56,794 nt of DNA from Streptomyces toyocaensis (lineage in GTDB: Bacteria > Actinomycetota > Actinomycetes > Streptomycetales > Streptomycetaceae): NCBI RefSeq assembly GCF_000725125.1, contig NZ_JFCB01000037.1, positions 1-56,794 on the forward strand, in the 5' to 3' direction. The position numbers and the translations under genes were made by a program. This document shows, piece by piece, positions 20,960 through 28,682 of the stretch. The stretch's first letter is position 1; each line of letters starts with the position of its first letter. A model generated the notes under the pieces. That model had not been told where the DNA came from. It searched no databases and saw only the letters and a list, made by a program, of their open reading frames with translations.

Positions 20960-21010
20960 GCGCCGTACGGCTCCCCGCGCCGTACGGCTCCCCGCGCCGT
21001 ACGGCTCCCC
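20960..21010 (+). repeat. Three perfect 17-bp tandem repeats upstream of the P450 gene
   Basis: The unit GCGCCGTACGGCTCCCC occurs at 20960-20976, 20977-20993 and 20994-21010 with no mismatch. A diverged partial copy precedes the array. Each unit contains the palindrome CCGTACGG. The array ends 7 nt before the -10 of the P450 gene, covering its -35 region and above. Confidence 0.9.
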
Positions 21011-21016
21011 GCCCGT

Positions 21017-21022
21017 TAGGGT
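21017..21022 (+). promoter_or_regulatory. -10 element for leaderless P450 transcript
   Basis: TAGGGT fits TANNNT and ends 6 nt before the ATG at 21029. No ribosome-binding site precedes the gene. The -35 region is supplied by the tandem repeat, which lacks a TTGACA-like hexamer, so activator help is plausible. Confidence 0.5.
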
Positions 21023-21028
21023 CGCCGC

Positions 21029-22312
21029 ATGCATGACCAGCCCGCCGCCTCCGCCCCGCAGGGTCCCGTTCCCGAGCTGTTCAGCTGGGAGTTCGCCGCC
21101 GATCCCTACCCCGCCTACGCCTGGCTCCGTGAACACGCCCCCGTGCGCAGGACCCGGCTGCCCAGTGGGGTGGAGGCCTGGCTGGTCACGCGATACGCCG
21201 ACGCCAAGCAGACCCTCGCCGACAACCGCCTGTCCAAGAATCCCGCGCACCACGACGAACCGGCGCACGCCAAGGGCAAGACCGGTATCCCCGGCGAACG
21301 CCAGGCGGAACTGATGACGCATCTGCTGAACATCGACCCGCCGGACCACACCCGGCTGCGTCGACTGGTCAGCAAGGCGTTCACCCCGCGCCGGGTCGCG
21401 GAGTTCGCGCCGCGCGTGCAGGAGCTCACCGACGGACTCATCGACCGGTTCGCGGACAGCGGCTCCGCCGACCTCATCCACGACTTCGCCTTCCCGCTCC
21501 CCATCTACGCCATCTGCGACCTGCTCGGCGTCCCGCGCGAGGACCAGGACGACTTCCGGGACTGGGCGGGCATGATGATCCGTCACGGTGGGGGACCGCG
21601 CGGCGGAGTGGCCCGGTCCGTGAAGAAGATGCGCGCTTACCTCGCCGAGCTGATCCACCGCAAGCGGGAGGCGCTGCCCGCCGATCCCGCACCCGGCGAG
21701 GACCTCATCTCCGGCCTGATCCGCGCCTCCGACCACGGTGAGCACCTCACCGAGAACGAGGCCGCCGCCATGGCGTTCATCCTGCTGTTCGCGGGCTTCG
21801 AGACCACCGTCAACCTCATCGGCAACGGGACCTACGCCCTGCTCACCCACCCCGGCCAGCGCGCCCGCCTGCAGCGGGCCCTCGCCGCCGGCGACCGCGG
21901 ACTGCTGGAGACGGGCGTCGAGGAACTCCTGCGCTACGACGGTCCGGTGGAACTCGCCACCTGGCGGTTCGCCACCGAACCGGTCACCATCGGCGGGCAG
22001 CGCGTCGCGGCGGGCGACCCGGTCCTCGTCGTCCTGGCCGCCGCCGACCGGGATCCGGAGCGCTTCGCCGACCCGGACGTGCTCGATCTCGGACGGCGCG
22101 ACAACCAGCATCTGGGCTACGGCCACGGCATCCACTACTGCCTGGGGGCTCCGCTGGCCCGCCTGGAGGGCCAGACCGCGCTCGCCACGCTCCTGACCCG
22201 CCTTCCGGATCTGCGGCTCGCGGTGGAACCGGCCGTACTCCGCTGGCGCGGCGGGCTCATCATGCGCGGACTGCGCACGCTTCCCGTGGAGTTCACCCCT
22301 CCGCGCGCGTGA
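21029..22312 (+). CDS. Cytochrome P450, CYP107-like
   Basis: A 427-residue soluble bacterial P450, a haem-thiolate monooxygenase. Landmarks are the C-helix region NIDPPDHTRLRRLVSKAF, the I-helix FAGFETTVNL with its oxygen-activating Thr pair, the K-helix E299-LL-R302, and the haem loop HLGYGHGIHYCLG with axial Cys371. Leu replaces the usual Phe at the start of that loop. No ferredoxin or reductase gene is adjacent, so electrons must come from elsewhere. From memory the S. coelicolor gene in this position is CYP107U1, linked to development; the assignment here is by position and general similarity. The mRNA is probably leaderless. The substrate is unknown. Confidence 0.93.
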   Translation: MHDQPAASAPQGPVPELFSWEFAADPYPAYAWLREHAPVRRTRLPSGVEAWLVTRYADAKQTLADNRLSKNPAHHDEPAHAKGKTGIPGERQAELMTHLLNIDPPDHTRLRRLVSKAFTPRRVAEFAPRVQELTDGLIDRFADSGSADLIHDFAFPLPIYAICDLLGVPREDQDDFRDWAGMMIRHGGGPRGGVARSVKKMRAYLAELIHRKREALPADPAPGEDLISGLIRASDHGEHLTENEAAAMAFILLFAGFETTVNLIGNGTYALLTHPGQRARLQRALAAGDRGLLETGVEELLRYDGPVELATWRFATEPVTIGGQRVAAGDPVLVVLAAADRDPERFADPDVLDLGRRDNQHLGYGHGIHYCLGAPLARLEGQTALATLLTRLPDLRLAVEPAVLRWRGGLIMRGLRTLPVEFTPPRA

Positions 22313-22376
22313 CGGACCAGGCGACCTTTCCGTGCCCCCGGATCGGTGAACGCAAACATGACACACCTTCAACTCT

Positions 22377-22437
22377 GTGATCTTCACGTGATCTGTGCGG
22401 CATTAACTTGTGACAAGTGATCGACTGCCGATACGTT
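22377..22437 (+). promoter_or_regulatory. Promoter with overlapping palindromes upstream of the first rpf gene
   Basis: A -35 TTGTGA (22408-22413) and a -10 TACGTT (22432-22437) are separated by 18 bp. A perfect palindrome ACTTGTGACAAGT (22406-22418) covers the -35, and GTGATCTTCAC (22377-22387) lies upstream. The arrangement suggests a repressor site on the -35 and a second site above it. The GTGA/TCAC half-sites recall CRP-family operators, but the match to the Streptomyces Crp consensus is not exact. Confidence 0.5.
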
Positions 22438-22508
22438 CACCCATCAAGTGCGGTGGCTCGAGCTCTTCTCACCGCGCCGGTCATCGCTGTCGTGTGAAAG
22501 GTCTCCGT

Positions 22509-23459
22509 ATGCTCTCCGGGAACGGTCGTCACCGTCGCCCCCGTCAGGCTCCGGCTCTTCTCGTCGCGGCCGGAGTGACCGGCTCCGCCATCGCCATCCC
22601 CCTCCTCGGTGCGGGCAGCGCCAGTGCGGCCGAGGGATTGAACTGGGACCGGGTCGCCGAGTGCGAGAGCGGCGGCTCCTGGAGCCAGAACTCCGGCAAC
22701 GGTTACTACGGCGGTCTGCAGCTGACCCAGGAGGACTGGGAGAAGTACGGCGGCCTGGACTTCGCGTCGAGCCCCGACCAGGCCAGCCGCGGCCAGCAGA
22801 TAGCCGTGGCCGAGAAGATCCTCGCCGACCAGGGTGTCGGCGCCTGGCGCACGTGCGGACTGCTCGCGGGCCTGGACCAGGACGCGCCCCCGGCCGATGT
22901 CGACACGGGTGTGGCCGACGGTTCGACATCGGACGAGACGGATGCGCGGGATGCGTCGGAGTCGCGCGACCCGTCCGCTTCCTCCCCTTCGTCCTCTCCC
23001 TCCGTCTCCCCGTCGGCGACCGCCGGCGGGGAGGAGACCCCGGAGGCGTCGACGGATGAATCGGGTAAGCCGGACAACTCGGCCGAACCAACCGCCGGTT
23101 CGGACCGTGACGCGGACGCCGGCTCCGGCGCTTCGTCCTCACCCTCGTCCGGCCCTGAGGGCGGCGAGTCGGACAAGTCAGGACAGAGCGGTGATGCTTC
23201 GGCCGCCACCGAGGGCACCGGTCGTCATCGCGGCGCCAGCGCCGGGGAGGACGAGGAGCGGGACCGTGCGTCCGAATCCTCCGGCCGGCACGCCTCGCGC
23301 GGACTCAATGCCTGGGGCGGCACGGTCGGCGACTCCTCGGACGAGAGTGACGGTGGTGGCCTCTCGTCGGTCACCGATTCCCTTGCGGCCGACGACGGAT
23401 GGCGCGCGCTCCACGTGGTGAACGAGCAGCTCATCGGCGGCGGTCCGGGCATCGTCTAG
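22509..23459 (+). CDS. Resuscitation-promoting factor (transglycosylase) with acidic Ser-rich tail, RpfC-like
   Basis: A 316-residue secreted muralytic enzyme. A signal peptide ends near GSASA (about residue 40). The Rpf domain (about 42-118) has the catalytic Glu in VAECESGGSW and conserved NGYYGGLQ and AEKILADQGVGAW segments. The rest (about 125-316) is a long Ser/Asp/Glu/Pro/Thr-rich, probably disordered tail with a short conserved end (LHVVNEQLIGGGPGIV). Rpf enzymes cut peptidoglycan glycan strands and promote spore germination and growth. It lacks the LysM domain of the next gene. The ATG has a GAAAGGT site. It is separately promoted and lacks the riboswitch found before rpfA. Position suggests the S. 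coelicolor RpfC orthologue. Confidence 0.88.
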   Translation: MLSGNGRHRRPRQAPALLVAAGVTGSAIAIPLLGAGSASAAEGLNWDRVAECESGGSWSQNSGNGYYGGLQLTQEDWEKYGGLDFASSPDQASRGQQIAVAEKILADQGVGAWRTCGLLAGLDQDAPPADVDTGVADGSTSDETDARDASESRDPSASSPSSSPSVSPSATAGGEETPEASTDESGKPDNSAEPTAGSDRDADAGSGASSSPSSGPEGGESDKSGQSGDASAATEGTGRHRGASAGEDEERDRASESSGRHASRGLNAWGGTVGDSSDESDGGGLSSVTDSLAADDGWRALHVVNEQLIGGGPGIV

Positions 23460-23639
23460 CCGGGTCGGGGGCTTGCGGCCGGGGAGGGAGCGGGTGGAGG
23501 GCGACGCCTGAAAATGCCCGCGAAAGGCGGCAGTTGACGTCATAATTCGCGTCGAATGTCCGATTTAAAGGCTGTGAGAGATAGGTCTCAGAAGCCCTGA
23601 TCGTCTTTGAAATTCCGCGGATCGCGTGCCTACGGTCGT

Positions 23640-23872
23640 GACCGCTCGCCACCGCGGGCCCCGGCTGCCGCCACGCCGAATCCTGCCAGTGGCAGCACGG
23701 GAACAGTCGTCGCGTCATGCGCCGCAGGCAGGAGCGGGGGACCCAGGTAAGCGCCGCATCCGGGCAGTTGACGCCGGATACGGCTTGGGGTGAAGCCGCG
23801 TCCCGGGAGGGACGCGGCCGGGCAACTCAACCGGCCCGAACCCGACAGCTCACCTCGTAGGCGTCGGTGAGG
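23640..23872 (+). promoter_or_regulatory. ydaO-type (cyclic-di-AMP) riboswitch upstream of rpfA
   Basis: The 3' half carries the highly conserved ydaO/yuaA segment CCCGACAGCTCACCTCGTAG near 23841-23860. The 5' half includes GCTCGCCACCG and GGGGGACCCAGGTAA-type conserved blocks. CACCG (23650-23654) can pair with CGGTG (23865-23869) as the closing stem, and CGCGTCCCGGGAGGGACGCG forms an internal hairpin near 23800-23819. The class binds c-di-AMP and usually lowers expression. The closing stem abuts the GAGGGG ribosome site at 23869-23874, leaving no space for a separate downstream terminator. From memory, rpfA of S. coelicolor is a known target of this riboswitch class. Ends are approximate. 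Confidence 0.9.
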
Positions 23873-23882
23873 GGATCCATCC

Positions 23883-24581
23883 ATGCTGTTTTCCGGCAAG
23901 GGCAAGCACCGTCGTTCGTCCAAGGCCACCCGCGCCATCGCCATCGCCGGTGTGACCGGCGCCGCCGTCGCCGCCCCGCTGATGGCGGCCGGCAACGCCT
24001 CCGCCGCCACCGCCTCCGAGTGGGACGCCGTCGCCCAGTGCGAGTCCGGCGGCAACTGGTCCATCAACACCGGCAACGGTTACTACGGCGGTCTGCAGTT
24101 CTCCGCCTCCACCTGGGCCGGCTACGGCGGCACGCAGTACGCCGCCACCGCCGACCAGGCCACCAAGGCCCAGCAGATCGAGATCGCCGAGAAGGTCCTG
24201 GCGGGCCAGGGCAAGGGTGCCTGGCCGGTCTGCGGCAAGAACCTGTCCGGTGCCGCCTACACCGGCTCCTCGGCGGGCTCGCAGGACACCGGTTCCACCG
24301 AGACCCGTGAGACCGAGCAGAAGGCCTCCCGCTCCGTCGAGCGCCCGGCCGCCGAGCCGAAGGCCACGCCGAAGGCCGAGAAGAAGACCGTCACCACCCC
24401 GACCGGCAAGAAGGTCGAGAAGGGTGACGGCGAGTACAAGGTCGTCAAGGGTGACACCCTCAGCACGATCGCCCAGGAGCACGACGTCAAGGGTGGCTGG
24501 GCCGAGCTGTTCGAGCTGAACGACGACATCGTCGACGACGCCGACCTCATCTACCCGGGCCAGCAGCTGCACCTGAAGTAA
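23883..24581 (+). CDS. rpfA: Resuscitation-promoting factor RpfA (Rpf + LysM)
   Basis: A 232-residue secreted peptidoglycan hydrolase. The signal peptide ends near GNASA (about 40). The Rpf domain (about 42-118) has the catalytic Glu in VAQCESGGNW and conserved NGYYGGLQFS. An Ala/Lys/Glu/Thr linker (about 130-180) joins a C-terminal LysM domain (about 182-232: YKVVKGDTLSTIAQEHDV, then DLIYPGQQLHLK) that binds peptidoglycan. Rpf proteins remodel walls during germination and growth. Expression should respond to c-di-AMP through the riboswitch that ends at its ribosome site. It is tandem with the RpfC-like gene; the two share the catalytic domain but differ in accessory regions. A strong terminator follows. 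Confidence 0.95.
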   Translation: MLFSGKGKHRRSSKATRAIAIAGVTGAAVAAPLMAAGNASAATASEWDAVAQCESGGNWSINTGNGYYGGLQFSASTWAGYGGTQYAATADQATKAQQIEIAEKVLAGQGKGAWPVCGKNLSGAAYTGSSAGSQDTGSTETRETEQKASRSVERPAAEPKATPKAEKKTVTTPTGKKVEKGDGEYKVVKGDTLSTIAQEHDVKGGWAELFELNDDIVDDADLIYPGQQLHLK

Positions 24582-24617
24582 GGGAACGCCGCAGGTCCCT
24601 CCCCACCCCCACGGGCT

Positions 24618-24665
24618 CCCCGCCCCGGTGCGTCCTCCCCCGTACGCACCGGGGCGGGGTTTTTT
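24618..24665 (+). terminator. Rho-independent terminator of rpfA
   Basis: A perfect 15-bp stem (24618-24632 with 24645-24659) and a 12-nt loop are followed at once by six T (24660-24665). This is the most classical terminator in the window. Confidence 0.95.
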
Positions 24666-24846
24666 CTCGGGCGCATTCAGGTCACGGTTTCCGGAACCGC
24701 CTTTGTTCCGTGTAGAAACAATCTACGCTCGGTTCTGTCCATGGGATGGGCGGCCGGATGGCCGATCGCCCGGAGCCGGTTAGGCTCGGTCTCGCAAGAC
24801 CCCCGTGGCCTTGCTCACCCGCGTCACATCCAAGAAGGAGATGCTC

Positions 24847-26133
24847 GTGCCGTCCATCGACGTCGTCGTAGCCCGGGAAATCCTGGACTCCCGAGGCAAC
24901 CCCACGGTCGAGGTCGAGGTCGGCCTCGACGACGGCAGCACGGGTCGTGCCGCCGTCCCGTCCGGCGCCTCCACCGGCGCCTTCGAGGCCGTCGAACTCC
25001 GTGACGGCGATGCAGGCCGTTACCTGGGCAAGGGCGTCGAGAAGGCCGTGCTGGCCGTCATCGAGCAGATCGGCCCGGAGCTCGTCGGCTACGACGCCAC
25101 CGAGCAGCGCCTGATCGACCAGGCGATGTTCGACCTGGACGCCACCGACAACAAGGGCTCCCTCGGCGCCAACGCCATCCTCGGCGTCTCGCTCGCCGTG
25201 GCCCACGCCGCCTCCGAGGCCTCCGACCTCCCGCTCTTCCGCTACCTGGGCGGCCCGAACGCGCACCTGCTGCCGGTGCCGATGATGAACATCCTGAACG
25301 GCGGCTCGCACGCCGACTCCAACGTGGACATCCAGGAGTTCATGATCGCCCCGATCGGCGCGGAGTCCTTCTCCGAGGCCCTGCGCTGGGGCGCCGAGGT
25401 CTACCACACCCTCAAGAAGGTCCTGAAGAGCAAGGGTCTGGCCACCGGGCTCGGCGACGAGGGCGGCTTCGCGCCGAACCTCGGCTCCAACCGCGAGGCC
25501 CTCGACCTCATCCTCGAGGCCGTCAAGGAGGCCGGCTACACCCCTGGCGAGCAGATCGCGCTCGCGCTCGACGTCGCCGCGTCCGAGTTCTACAAGGACG
25601 GCTCCTACACCTTCGAGGGCAAGGAGCGCTCCGCCGCCGAGATGACCGAGTACTACGCCGAGCTCGTCGACGCGTACCCGCTCGTCTCCATCGAGGACCC
25701 GCTGTTCGAGGACGACTGGGAGGGCTGGAAGACCATCACCGCCAAGCTCGGTGACAAGGTCCAGCTCGTCGGCGACGACCTGTTCGTCACCAACCCCGAG
25801 CGTCTGGCCCGCGGCATCGAGGAGGGCGCGGCCAACGCGCTGCTCGTGAAGGTGAACCAGATCGGTTCGCTGACCGAGACGCTGGACGCCGTCGAGCTGG
25901 CCCAGCGCAACGGCTTCAAGTGCATGATGTCCCACCGCTCCGGCGAGACCGAGGACGTCACCATCGCCGACCTGGCCGTCGCCACCAACTGCGGCCAGAT
26001 CAAGACCGGCGCCCCGGCCCGCTCGGAGCGCGTCGCCAAGTACAACCAGCTCCTGCGCATCGAGGAGATCCTCGACGACGCCGCGGTGTACGCCGGCCGC
26101 AGCGCGTTCCCGCGGTTCCGCTCCGCGAAGTAG
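24847..26133 (+). CDS. eno: Enolase
   Basis: A 428-residue phosphopyruvate hydratase (2-phosphoglycerate to phosphoenolpyruvate) of normal length. Motifs include REILDSRGNPTVEVEV, SGASTGAFEA, GDEGGFAPN, the metal-ligand segments SIEDPLFEDDW and LVGDDLFVTN, LLVKVNQIGSLTE and SHRSGETED. The GTG at 24847 gives the family's usual VPSIDVVVAREI start and lies 6 nt after AAGGAG (24835-24840). The in-frame ATG at 24841 touches that ribosome site and cannot be used efficiently. A TAGGCT -10 at 24781-24786 predicts a leader of about 55 nt. It is followed by divIC after a stem-loop, an arrangement conserved in actinobacteria. Confidence 0.98.
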   Translation: MPSIDVVVAREILDSRGNPTVEVEVGLDDGSTGRAAVPSGASTGAFEAVELRDGDAGRYLGKGVEKAVLAVIEQIGPELVGYDATEQRLIDQAMFDLDATDNKGSLGANAILGVSLAVAHAASEASDLPLFRYLGGPNAHLLPVPMMNILNGGSHADSNVDIQEFMIAPIGAESFSEALRWGAEVYHTLKKVLKSKGLATGLGDEGGFAPNLGSNREALDLILEAVKEAGYTPGEQIALALDVAASEFYKDGSYTFEGKERSAAEMTEYYAELVDAYPLVSIEDPLFEDDWEGWKTITAKLGDKVQLVGDDLFVTNPERLARGIEEGAANALLVKVNQIGSLTETLDAVELAQRNGFKCMMSHRSGETEDVTIADLAVATNCGQIKTGAPARSERVAKYNQLLRIEEILDDAAVYAGRSAFPRFRSAK

Positions 26134-26172
26134 GCACGGCCAGGGCTGAGCGCTCGCGTGGGCAGCGTCGTA

Positions 26173-26217
26173 CGTACGTCCCCGTACCCGGTCCCGTACC
26201 GTGTGCGGGGACGTACG
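26173..26217 (+). terminator. Hairpin between eno and divIC
   Basis: CGTACGTCCCCGTAC (26173-26187) pairs with GTGCGGGGACGTACG (26203-26217) through 15 bp with one wobble. It lies 39 nt past eno and ends 29 nt before divIC, so it may end eno transcription fully or act as an attenuator for the downstream cell-division gene. No T tract follows. Confidence 0.55.
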
Positions 26218-26246
26218 CGCGTATGAAGGCGAACCGGAGGCGGAAC

Positions 26247-26723
26247 ATGGCGGTGAAGGACCGGGACCGTTTCTCCACCGCGACCAGGATCCGGCTGATC
26301 GGTGAGCAGACCGCGGCCCGGGTCTACCGTTCGCAGACCAAACGCCAGGCCCGCCGCTCCCGGCTGACCGGGCGGGCGGCGCTGCTCGCCCTGGTGGTCT
26401 GCTCGCTGATCGTGGCCCTCGCCTATCCCATGCGGCAGTACGTCTCCCAGCGGGCGGACATCGCCGACCTCCAGCAGGAGCAGGACGCGACCCGGCAGCG
26501 GGTCGAACGGCTGCGCGACCTGAAGGCGCGCTGGCAGGACGACGCGTACGCCGAGCAGGAGATCCGCCGGCGGCTGCACTACGTCATGCCGGGCGAGACC
26601 GGCTACATCGTCATCGACCCGGGCACGGTCAGGAAGTCCCGCACGGACCTCGAAGCCGCCGACCGCCCCTGGTACTCCAATGTCTGGGACGGCGTCGACA
26701 AGGCCGACGCCGCCGGCCAGTAA
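26247..26723 (+). CDS. divIC: Septum-formation initiator DivIC/FtsB family protein
   Basis: A 158-residue bitopic membrane protein. A basic cytoplasmic tail (1-50), one transmembrane helix (about 53-72: AALLALVVCSLIVALAYPM), then a coiled coil (about 75-108: QRADIADLQQEQDATRQRVERL) and a small extracellular end (HYVMPGETGYIVID) match the DivIC/FtsB family. These proteins form a subcomplex with FtsL-type and FtsQ/DivIB partners in the divisome; in Streptomyces they act at sporulation septa. The ATG at 26247 follows GGAGG; an ATG at 26223 has no such site. The same gene order (eno, divIC, DUF501, ppx) recurs across actinobacteria. Confidence 0.92.
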   Translation: MAVKDRDRFSTATRIRLIGEQTAARVYRSQTKRQARRSRLTGRAALLALVVCSLIVALAYPMRQYVSQRADIADLQQEQDATRQRVERLRDLKARWQDDAYAEQEIRRRLHYVMPGETGYIVIDPGTVRKSRTDLEAADRPWYSNVWDGVDKADAAGQ

Positions 26724-26754
26724 CCCTTCACCGAAAGCCGCGGAAAAGACTCGC

Positions 26755-27300
26755 ATGGAAACCCCTCCACCCACGACGCCCAGGACCGAGCCCACCGACG
26801 CCGACGTCGAGGCCTTCAAGCAGCAGCTCGGGCGGCCCCCGCGCGGGCTGCGCGCCATCGCGCACCGCTGCCCCTGCGGGCAGCCCGACGTCGTGGAGAC
26901 CGCGCCGAGGCTGCCCGACGGCACCCCCTTCCCGACGCTGTACTACCTGACGTGCCCGAAGGCGAACTCCGCGATCGGCACGCTCGAGGCGAACGGCGTG
27001 ATGAAGGAGATGACGGAGCGGCTGGGCACCGACCCGGAGCTGGCGGCCGCGTACCGCGCGGCGCACGAGGACTACGTCCGGCGCCGTGACGAGATCGAGG
27101 AGCTGAGGAACTTCCCCAGCGCGGGCGGCATGCCGGACCGGGTGAAGTGCCTGCACGTGCTGGTCGCCCACTCGCTGGCCGCGGGCCCCGGGGTAAACCC
27201 GCTGGGCGACGAGGCGCTGGCCATGCTGCCCCAGTGGTGGAGCAAGGGCGCCTGCGTGACGCTTCCCGAGGCCGGCACGGCGAAGGAGGGCGGCCAGTGA
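26755..27300 (+). CDS. DUF501 family protein
   Basis: A 181-residue soluble protein. It carries the DUF501 hallmarks: FKQQLGRPPRGLRAIAHRCPCGQPDVVET, FPTLYYLTCPKANSAIGTLEANGVM, and CLHVLVAHSLAAGPGVNPLGDEAL. The spaced Cys residues (CPCG, TCPK, KCLH) suggest a metal site, though this is not demonstrated. The biochemical function is unknown. The gene almost always precedes ppx. Here its stop codon overlaps the ppx GTG by 4 bp, so the two are translationally coupled, suggesting a shared role in polyphosphate or (p)ppGpp metabolism. The ATG has a weak GGAAAAGA site. Confidence 0.9.
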   Translation: METPPPTTPRTEPTDADVEAFKQQLGRPPRGLRAIAHRCPCGQPDVVETAPRLPDGTPFPTLYYLTCPKANSAIGTLEANGVMKEMTERLGTDPELAAAYRAAHEDYVRRRDEIEELRNFPSAGGMPDRVKCLHVLVAHSLAAGPGVNPLGDEALAMLPQWWSKGACVTLPEAGTAKEGGQ

Positions 27301-28238
27301 CCCGGGTCGCCGCCATCGACTGCGGCACCAACTCCATCCGGCTGCTGGTGGCCGACGCCGACCCGGGCAGCGGTGAACTGACCGACCTGGACCGGCGGAT
27401 GACGATCGTGCGGCTCGGCCAGGGCGTCGACCGCACGGGCCGGCTGGCGCCCGAGGCGCTGGAGCGCACCTTCGCCGCCTGCCGCGCGTACGCGGAGCTG
27501 ATCAAGGAGCACGGCGCGGAACACCTCCGCTTCGTCGCGACCTCCGCCTCCCGTGACGCGGAGAACCGCGACGAGTTCGTGCGCGGGGTGCTGGACATCC
27601 TGGGTGTGGAGCCCGAGGTCATCACCGGCGACCAGGAGGCCGAGTTCTCCTTCACCGGCGCCACCAGGGAGCTGACCGGCCGGACGGATCTGCGCCGCCC
27701 GTTCCTGGTGGTGGACATCGGCGGGGGCTCGACCGAGTTCGTCGTCGGCGACGACCACGTACGCGCCGCCCGCTCCGTGGACGTGGGCTGCGTACGGATG
27801 ACCGAGCGCCACCTGGTGCGCGACGGGTCCGTGACCGACCCGCCCACCGAGGAGCAGATCGCGGCGATGCGCGCGGACATCGAGGCCGCGCTCGACCGCG
27901 CCGAGGAGACGGTCCCGCTGCGTGAGGCGCACACCCTGGTGGGACTGGCGGGCTCGGTCACGACCGTGTCGGCGATCGCCCAGGACCTCCCCGCCTACGA
28001 CTCGGAGGCCATCCACCACTCCCGCGTCTCGCGCGACCGGGTCCGCGAGATCACCGGGTGGCTGCTGCGCTCCACCCACGCCGAGCGGGCGGCGGTGCCC
28101 TCCATGCATCCGGGCCGGGTCGACGTGATCGGTGCGGGGGCCCTGGTGCTGCTGTCGGTCATGGAGCGGATCGGCGCCGAGGAGGTCGTGGTGTCGGAGC
28201 ACGACATCCTCGACGGCATCGCCTGGTCCGTGGCCTAG
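27297..28238 (+). CDS. ppx: Exopolyphosphatase / Ppx-GppA family phosphatase
   Basis: A 313-residue member of the ASKHA phosphatase family that releases phosphate from polyphosphate and, in some members, from pppGpp. The phosphate-binding motifs are present: AAIDCGTNSIRLLVAD at the N-terminus, VDIGGGSTEFVVG (about 140-152) and GLAGSVTTVSAIAQ (about 217-230). At about 310 residues it is the short two-domain form typical of actinobacteria, without the C-terminal HD-like extension of E. coli Ppx. It starts at a GTG overlapping the DUF501 stop and is the last gene of the divIC-DUF501-ppx unit. Confidence 0.93.
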   Translation: MTRVAAIDCGTNSIRLLVADADPGSGELTDLDRRMTIVRLGQGVDRTGRLAPEALERTFAACRAYAELIKEHGAEHLRFVATSASRDAENRDEFVRGVLDILGVEPEVITGDQEAEFSFTGATRELTGRTDLRRPFLVVDIGGGSTEFVVGDDHVRAARSVDVGCVRMTERHLVRDGSVTDPPTEEQIAAMRADIEAALDRAEETVPLREAHTLVGLAGSVTTVSAIAQDLPAYDSEAIHHSRVSRDRVREITGWLLRSTHAERAAVPSMHPGRVDVIGAGALVLLSVMERIGAEEVVVSEHDILDGIAWSVA

Positions 28239-28682
28239 GTCTCCTTTTGCTACTGACCAGTAGCACTCCGCTGAGCAGTCGGGATAGCGTTTGAGCGACC
28301 CCCGGGGGGCCTTCGCGAGCCCCTCGGGACGGCTCCGCCGGGAAAGTTCGTGAAGTTCTTCACAAGGAAATGTCCCCGGCGGAACGAAGAAGTGGGTCCG
28401 GTTGAGCCGTTCGGCCCCTCAACACCCCTTTGAACACGTTCAGAAGGGGTGGCGGGACGCTTCGCCCGGAAGCGTGGCGCGGACCGGCCGGCCGGCCTCA
28501 CAGTCGCCGTGAACCGACAGAGAGGCAGCTCACGCGGCATTGACAACGCCCCGCGCGATGCTCCGGTTCCCGGTCCGCACTGTGATCTGGATCAAGAAGC
28601 GCGGGATGGTAGCACAGGCCCTGCCGGAGCTTGTGAAGGGGCGCACGAGGTACCCCCCCGAAGCGGGTGGATACTCGATGGC
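28239..28682 (+). other. 444-bp intergenic region upstream of ndh
   Basis: No gene is seen. It holds the Rex-like operator (28349-28364) and a GAAGGGG/CCCCTTT-type hairpin near 28420-28450. A second, weaker TGTGATCTGGATCA sequence lies near 28580-28593, about 90 nt before the ndh start. The ndh promoter must lie here, but no -35/-10 pair stands out. Confidence 0.5.
28349..28364 (+). promoter_or_regulatory. Rex-type redox operator (ROP site)
   Basis: CGTGAAGTTCTTCACA matches the published S. coelicolor Rex consensus TGTGAACNNNTTCACA at 11 of 13 defined positions and forms a GTGAA/TTCAC palindrome. Rex represses respiratory genes when NADH/NAD+ is low. The site lies upstream of a NADH dehydrogenase, the expected target type. 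Confidence 0.8.

Noticed and set aside
20960..21010. Tandem repeats as a CRISPR array
   Set aside because: The units are contiguous with no spacers, and no cas genes are present.
24805..24846. Longer enolase start at GTG 24805 or ATG 24841
   Set aside because: The ribosome site AAGGAG at 24835-24840 fits only the GTG at 24847, which also matches the family N-terminus.
28578..28595. TGTGATCTGGATCAAG as a second Rex site
   Set aside because: Several consensus positions differ and symmetry is imperfect; kept only as a note under the main operator.
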